Shown: positions 32,925 to 36,986 of the stretch, in pieces
How the letters are laid out: each line of letters opens with the position of its first letter
How positions within the stretch are numbered: position 1 is the first letter of the stretch
Assembly (NCBI GenBank): GCA_937924035.1
Contig: CALDTK010000061.1
Location: 1-36,986, forward strand
Reading direction: 5' to 3'
Length of the DNA stretch: 36,986 bases
Source: an uncultured Saprospiraceae bacterium
GTDB taxonomy: Bacteria; Bacteroidota; Bacteroidia; Chitinophagales; Saprospiraceae
Made by a program: the position numbers and the translations under genes
The notes under the pieces: generated by a model
The model's input: only the letters and a program-made list of their open reading frames with translations
What the model was told of the DNA's origin: nothing
The model's database searches: none

Positions 32925-33989
32925 ATGAGCTTACCCCTACTACGATCTATCTGCCTTTGCTTGGCTGTTTCGGCAGTCTCTTCACTGCAGGCGCAGGATC
33001 TTCAATACAGCCTTTTAGAGTTCATGCCAACCTGGGTTAACCCTAGTTTGACAGGTGCCTATGAAGGTACTGCCAGGATCGGTGGCGTCTACCGAGACCA
33101 GCAAGTGCAAAACCTTAGTGAGAATACGTATCAGACTCCAGGATTTTATATCGACGCACCACTCGTTATGCTCGGAAAGAAGGCATGGCTCGGTGTTGGG
33201 GGTACGTTAATCTCAGATAAAGCTGGTTTTGGAGAGCTTAACGCAACCTATGCACAAGCTTCTGCGAGCTACCATAGAATCTTGAGTCAAGGTCGTGGAA
33301 GTCGTACCGTATTCAGTGCAGGCCTTATGGGCGGCATTCTAAACCGCAGTGCTGATCTCAGTAGCAATCAGATTATTCTTCAAGAAGAGCAGGAGGTTAG
33401 TATTGGAGGAGGTGGCTTTAGCCAAGGAGGTGGCTTAGAGCGCGCCGGTAACTTTAGCTCAATGGGCATCAACATTGGCTTTGGTGCATCTCTTGCTCGT
33501 CAGATTGACAAAGAGCGCAACTTCCGAATAGGTGTGAGTGCCCGTCACTTAATTCCTTCTGACATAGCACTAGTTGTTTCAGGGCAGAAGGTGACACGTG
33601 CGCCAACGATTACGATACAAGGTGCTTACCGTCAGTTACTTAATGATAAGTATTTGATTGAGCCGACGGTTTTCTTGCAAACTACGGAAGTAGCCAATAG
33701 AGCGACTACAGCGCAGGTTCAAGGGATGTTCGGCATGTATATGGGCGAAGATTCAGATAAACTCATCAAGTTTGGTTTAGGTGCACGTCTTCCAGCTCGC
33801 TTCGTCTATCCAATGGTAGGCTTCGAATTCAAAGATTTCAAGGTGGCTGCATCGTTTGACATCAATGCAAATGGACTCCAAACCAATACCGATAGCTTCC
33901 AACAAGGCTTCGAAATTGGTGTCCAGTACATCATCAAAATTTACAAAGAACCGAAGGTGGATCGTGTGATTCTCTGTCCGCAGATCTAA
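32925..33989 (+). CDS. PorP/SprF-family outer-membrane protein
   Basis: I choose the ATG at 32925, giving the signal peptide MSLPLLRSICLCLAVSAVSS, then LQAQ. A TTG at 32904 is possible but unneeded. The 354-residue product has the PorP/SprF pattern: QYSLLEFMPTWVNPSLTGAYEGTARIGGVYRDQ just after the signal, then repeated amphipathic beta-strands of a ~14-strand barrel, and a late FKDFKVAASFDIN. PorP binds PorK/N/E components of the type IX secretion/gliding system or, as SprF, helps secrete adhesins such as SprB. The next gene encodes a PorE-like OmpA protein, the usual partner. No giant adhesin gene is upstream. The family is diagnostic for Bacteroidota. Confidence 0.9.
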   Translation: MSLPLLRSICLCLAVSAVSSLQAQDLQYSLLEFMPTWVNPSLTGAYEGTARIGGVYRDQQVQNLSENTYQTPGFYIDAPLVMLGKKAWLGVGGTLISDKAGFGELNATYAQASASYHRILSQGRGSRTVFSAGLMGGILNRSADLSSNQIILQEEQEVSIGGGGFSQGGGLERAGNFSSMGINIGFGASLARQIDKERNFRIGVSARHLIPSDIALVVSGQKVTRAPTITIQGAYRQLLNDKYLIEPTVFLQTTEVANRATTAQVQGMFGMYMGEDSDKLIKFGLGARLPARFVYPMVGFEFKDFKVAASFDINANGLQTNTDSFQQGFEIGVQYIIKIYKEPKVDRVILCPQI

Positions 33990-34018
33990 ACGCGTCAGCT
34001 TTAGCATTTTATTGACAG

Positions 34019-34032
34019 GCTTTCGCCAAAAC
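34019..34032 (-). repeat. Dispersed 14-mer GTTTTGGCGAAAGC, copy 7 (intergenic)
   Basis: Exact copy (15-mer form to 34033) in the 86-base gap between the porP-like and ompA-like genes. Short flanks ACAGG (34015-34019) and CCTGT (34035-34039) could pair across it. Confidence 0.9.
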
Positions 34033-34075
34033 CCCCTGTACGAGTGTCTCTTCTCGATACGTTATCTATTAGCCG

Positions 34076-36715
34076 ATGAATCAAGTTCGCTCTACTTCTT
34101 TTTCCGTTACAGCTAAGTTTTCTATGCAGTATTTCTTACGCTCGCTCCTAGTTTTAATGTTGTTTGGTGTTTTGGCGAAAGCTGATGCCCAACCACTCAC
34201 ACGCTCTACGTTCGATGACATGATCCGCGTTGCTGAAGAGCAATTGGAGGCTAGTCGGCCATACAATGCACTCGAGTGGTTTAAAAAAGCATACGACGAA
34301 GAACCTTCTGCCCAGCTCGCTTATCGCATGGCAGAAATCAACTTTGAGCTTCGTGACTACAAAAAGGCAGTAAGCTATTTTAAGAGAGCTATGCGCAAGG
34401 CAGCCGATGGAGAAATGGTCGAAGGACTCTTTTACCTCGGTCGGGCTGAGAAAATGCAAGGCAACTATGGTGAAGCACTTGATGCCTTCAGAGAGTTCAA
34501 ACTCATGGCGCCTAATCACCCTTTCACAGACCGTGCAAACATCGAAGTTGAAGGCGCACAAATGGCGATCAAAATGGTCGAACCACCGCGAATCAAAGTC
34601 GAAAATGCTGGACGGATGATTAACTCCAGCAACCAAGAGTATTCGCCAGTGCTAGCAGCTGACGGAAACCTTTACTACGCTGGCTTCGGCAAAAATGGCT
34701 ATATCAAAGAAGAGGGCGAAGACGCAAAAAGTATCCGTCTCTTCAAGTCTAAAGCTGGTGAAGATGGCAGCTATAGCAAAGGAACCCCACTGCCAAAGGC
34801 AATCAACCGAGCTGGATATCAAACCGTAAATGTTGCCATAGACCCAGAAGGTGATGTGATGCTATTCGTTCGCAGTGAACTTGATGGTACGATCGAACTG
34901 GAGTCAAAAATTTACTACGCCACTAGAGGTTCAAGTGAGAATTTCTCGAAAGCTACTTTAGTCAAAGGACTCAATGGAAATTACATCGCTAAGCATCCAG
35001 CTTTCGGCGAACTCTACGGAAAAGAGGTCGTCTTCTTTGCCTCAAATATGGATGGAGGTCAAGGAGGGTTAGACCTTTACTACGCAACCAAAAAGAGTGA
35101 AGGCGAGTATGATGCTCCGATCAACCTTGGCCCTGGAATTAATACGCCGTACGATGATGTAACTCCGTTTTACAACAACGGAACGCTCTATTTCAGTACA
35201 GAAGGTCGCCCATCACTTGGAGGCTTTGACGTGTACCGGAGCGATTGGGTGGGTGATGCATGGAGCGAGCCAGTCAATATGGGTAAAGGATTCAACTCTA
35301 GCCTTGATGACCGTTACTTCCAATTGGATAAGTCTGGAAAGAATGGAGTTGTTGCTTCGAATAGACCTCCAACGCGTTCTGTAAAAAGTAAAACATGTTG
35401 TGACGATGTTTTCCTACTCAACGTCGAGCCAATATTTATAGATCTACTCGCGCTTACCATTGACGGTGACGGACAGTTGTTGCAGGGAGTGACGGTAGAC
35501 CTCATTCAACTTTCTGACGGTGACTCTACGGTGCTTTCGCGAAAACTAAACCCAGAAGGAAACCGCTTCGACTTTGAATTGGTCGACGACGTGAGTTATG
35601 TCGTTGTAGCTAAACGTGAAGGATACTCAGATGCTAAAGTTGAGCTAAATACCCTTGGTGTGACCGAGCCAATGAGTATTGAAAAAACACTCGTTCTCAT
35701 TAAAGAAATCGTGGATGAGCCAACATCTACAACTCCAGCGGAAGAAACGATAGAGATTACCCTCAATCAACCGATTCGCTTGGCGAACATCTACTACGAT
35801 TTTGATGATGATAAGATTTTACCAGCTTCAGAGCCAGATTTGACCTACATCCTCAACCTCATGAAGGATTATCCTGAGATGGTCGTTGAGCTTGGATCAC
35901 ATACAGATGCCCAAGGAAAGGATAGCTACAACCAAGGCTTGAGCCAACGTCGTGCGCAAAGCGCAGTCAACTGGATTGAAGAACGCGGAATAGATAGAAG
36001 TCGACTTGTGGCAAAGGGATATGGTGAAGCAAACATTCTTAACCAGTGCGTCAATGGCGTGAAGTGTTCGGATGACGATCACCGTTTCAACCGTCGTACA
36101 GAGTTTAAAATTCTGGAAGGTCCACAGACCATTCAAGTGAAAAAGCTAACGAAGACGCGTCAATTGCCGAACCGAAATACGCTGCCTCAAGTAGCGCCTT
36201 TAGACACATTCCCTAAACCGAAAAAAGTAGCGCCTCAAGCGCATGAAATTGGGGAGTCTGTCCAGACCTTAAAAAAAGCGGACGGTGAAAAGCTTAAAAG
36301 TCTTGACATGGCCAAGCATAGGGCCAAAGAGCGCAAGAAGCGAGAAATTCATGAGTTGAGTTCTCTGTACTATGAGAAAGATGTCTACGATGTTCCTGTC
36401 TTGTATTTTGAAGATCGCAGTGTTGAGTTTGGAACAGTGAAAAAAGGGGATAAGCGTGAACATCGCTACACCTTCACCAACGTCGGAAATGTACCTGCTT
36501 CAATCGCCATAGTAAGTGCTTGTGAGTGCACAACTCTCGATTGGACTCGAGGAGAAATTGCGCCTGGCAAGAAGGGCTATGTGAACGCCATTTTTGACAG
36601 CAGTGATAAAGATGCTGGAGAAATGATCGTCATCGACATCATTCTTGATCAGCTTGTTTCTAACGGAAATGGGATCATTGAGCAAGTGCAATACACCTTT
36701 GAATTGGAGGAGTAG
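34076..36715 (+). CDS. PorE-like OmpA-family protein with a C-terminal DUF1573 domain
   Basis: The 879-residue product starts at ATG 34076; an ATG at 34124 (MQYFLRSLLVLMLFGVLAKA) gives a tidier signal peptide and may be the true start. Domains in order: TPR repeats (~50-165), a PD40/WD40-like beta-propeller (~185-460, GGQGGLDLYYATK and LGGFDVYRS blades), a carboxypeptidase-regulatory-like beta-sandwich (~465-545), and an OmpA peptidoglycan-binding domain (~565-680, YYDFDDDKILPAS ... GSHTDAQG ... NRRTEFKI). A basic Lys/Pro linker follows, then DUF1573 (~774-879, VEFGTVKKGDKREHRYTFTN, ACECTTLDW). The first four domains are the layout of PorE, which anchors type IX secretion parts to peptidoglycan. 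The DUF1573 tail is an unusual fusion. It pairs with the PorP-like gene upstream. Confidence 0.88.
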   Translation: MNQVRSTSFSVTAKFSMQYFLRSLLVLMLFGVLAKADAQPLTRSTFDDMIRVAEEQLEASRPYNALEWFKKAYDEEPSAQLAYRMAEINFELRDYKKAVSYFKRAMRKAADGEMVEGLFYLGRAEKMQGNYGEALDAFREFKLMAPNHPFTDRANIEVEGAQMAIKMVEPPRIKVENAGRMINSSNQEYSPVLAADGNLYYAGFGKNGYIKEEGEDAKSIRLFKSKAGEDGSYSKGTPLPKAINRAGYQTVNVAIDPEGDVMLFVRSELDGTIELESKIYYATRGSSENFSKATLVKGLNGNYIAKHPAFGELYGKEVVFFASNMDGGQGGLDLYYATKKSEGEYDAPINLGPGINTPYDDVTPFYNNGTLYFSTEGRPSLGGFDVYRSDWVGDAWSEPVNMGKGFNSSLDDRYFQLDKSGKNGVVASNRPPTRSVKSKTCCDDVFLLNVEPIFIDLLALTIDGDGQLLQGVTVDLIQLSDGDSTVLSRKLNPEGNRFDFELVDDVSYVVVAKREGYSDAKVELNTLGVTEPMSIEKTLVLIKEIVDEPTSTTPAEETIEITLNQPIRLANIYYDFDDDKILPASEPDLTYILNLMKDYPEMVVELGSHTDAQGKDSYNQGLSQRRAQSAVNWIEERGIDRSRLVAKGYGEANILNQCVNGVKCSDDDHRFNRRTEFKILEGPQTIQVKKLTKTRQLPNRNTLPQVAPLDTFPKPKKVAPQAHEIGESVQTLKKADGEKLKSLDMAKHRAKERKKREIHELSSLYYEKDVYDVPVLYFEDRSVEFGTVKKGDKREHRYTFTNVGNVPASIAIVSACECTTLDWTRGEIAPGKKGYVNAIFDSSDKDAGEMIVIDIILDQLVSNGNGIIEQVQYTFELEE
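34169..34182 (+). repeat. Dispersed 14-mer GTTTTGGCGAAAGC, copy 8
   Basis: Exact copy in the signal-peptide region of the OmpA-like gene, read as VLAKA. It lies only 136 bases from copy 7 and in opposite orientation to it. Confidence 0.9.
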
Positions 36716-36900
36716 TGAATAACGCAACAACAAGCACCTTATACAGCTTCAGGTTACAAGTAATTTAATCATTTTGAGAAGCATGATGTATCAGCATCTT
36801 TCTGCGGATCAAAGTAGTCGCGCTTTTTTTTCACGCCTTCCAGATCCAAAGTACTTTCCAACCTGTGGAGTCTGATTTCTTTAGTTCGTTCGATTTAACC

Positions 36901-36986
36901 ATGCCTCCTTTGATAGAGTGGTGGGCTGTTGGGTTGGCTATTATCTACGTTGTATTAGCAGCAAAGAATTCTGCTTGGTGTTGGCC
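36901..36986 (+). CDS. pnuC: PnuC-family nicotinamide riboside transporter, N-terminal part (runs off the right edge)
   Basis: The frame opens at ATG 36901 and encodes MPPLIEWWAVGLAIIYVVLA followed by AKNSAWCWP up to the edge. This is the PnuC hallmark: a first membrane span with GxIYVxLA(A/I)K..xWCWP, whose tryptophans line the substrate site. PnuC takes up nicotinamide riboside (or thiamine in PnuT-like forms) by facilitated diffusion across the inner membrane. Only 28 codons are visible. The 185 bases upstream hold no TPP or NAD-type riboswitch motif I can recognise. A run of eight T at about 36827-36834 may mark the end of the OmpA transcript. Confidence 0.85.
   Translation, partial: MPPLIEWWAVGLAIIYVVLAAKNSAWCW

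Noticed and set aside
34154-34636. Minus-strand ORF of 160 codons within the OmpA-like gene
   Set aside because: It is opposite the TPR region of a clear gene and has no recognisable product.
36716-36900. Riboswitch upstream of pnuC
   Set aside because: I looked for TPP and NAD-type conserved blocks and saw none.

Overview
The window reads as a chromosomal segment of a member of the Bacteroidota, probably a marine or aquatic one. The reasons are a PorP/SprF-type outer-membrane protein next to a PorE-like OmpA protein (type IX secretion/gliding context), a DUF1573 domain, lipoproteins with Bacteroidota-style lipoboxes, a PL6 alginate lyase, an S1 sulfatase, a mevalonate-pathway HMG-CoA reductase, weak Shine-Dalgarno sequences, and moderate GC. 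I cannot place it to genus.

Layout. Positions 1-26.6 kb are almost entirely minus-strand. In transcription order (right to left) they hold: a UMF1-family MFS transporter, a Na/Pi cotransporter with PhoU tail, a ChrA chromate transporter, a Tai4-like lipoprotein, a sulfatase followed by a truncated DUF3667-like gene, an AraC regulator, an operon of O-methyltransferase / MsrQ-like haem membrane protein / QorB-like reductase, a DUF4143 AAA ATPase preceded by 33-bp tandem repeats, a SUKH (SMI1/KNR4) protein, HMG-CoA reductase, a small membrane protein, a second AAA ATPase, a translationally coupled small-molecule kinase and inositol-monophosphatase-like phosphatase, a long TraB/GumN protein, a Tat-exported TIM-barrel protein with a PL6 alginate lyase, two small membrane proteins, and the start of mobA at the left edge. 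From 26.6 kb most genes are on the plus strand: RimK ligase with an AstE/AspA-like metallohydrolase, an Uma2 nuclease-fold protein, a PepSY-type membrane protein overlapping a family-9 glycosyltransferase, PorP/SprF, an OmpA protein with a C-terminal DUF1573 domain, and the start of pnuC at the right edge. One secreted hypothetical (28707-30155) lies on the minus strand among them.

The strongest structure not explained by genes is a dispersed oligonucleotide. The exact 14-mer GTTTTGGCGAAAGC occurs eight times, on both strands, inside coding regions in three reading registers and in intergenic DNA; chance predicts about 0.0003 copies. A one-base variant occurs as a perfect 15-bp inverted pair immediately downstream of chrA, making a terminator-like hairpin. 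This resembles how DNA-uptake sequences behave in Neisseriaceae and Pasteurellaceae, though other roles (HIP1-like, repair or segregation signal) are equally open.

Three intergenic spaces (about 22.9, 28.5 and 32.5 kb) carry REP/MITE-like palindromic elements that share short blocks. The 32.5 kb space also holds a 60-bp direct repeat and a 16-bp tandem repeat. I see no rRNA, tRNA, CRISPR array, transposase, prophage or plasmid gene.
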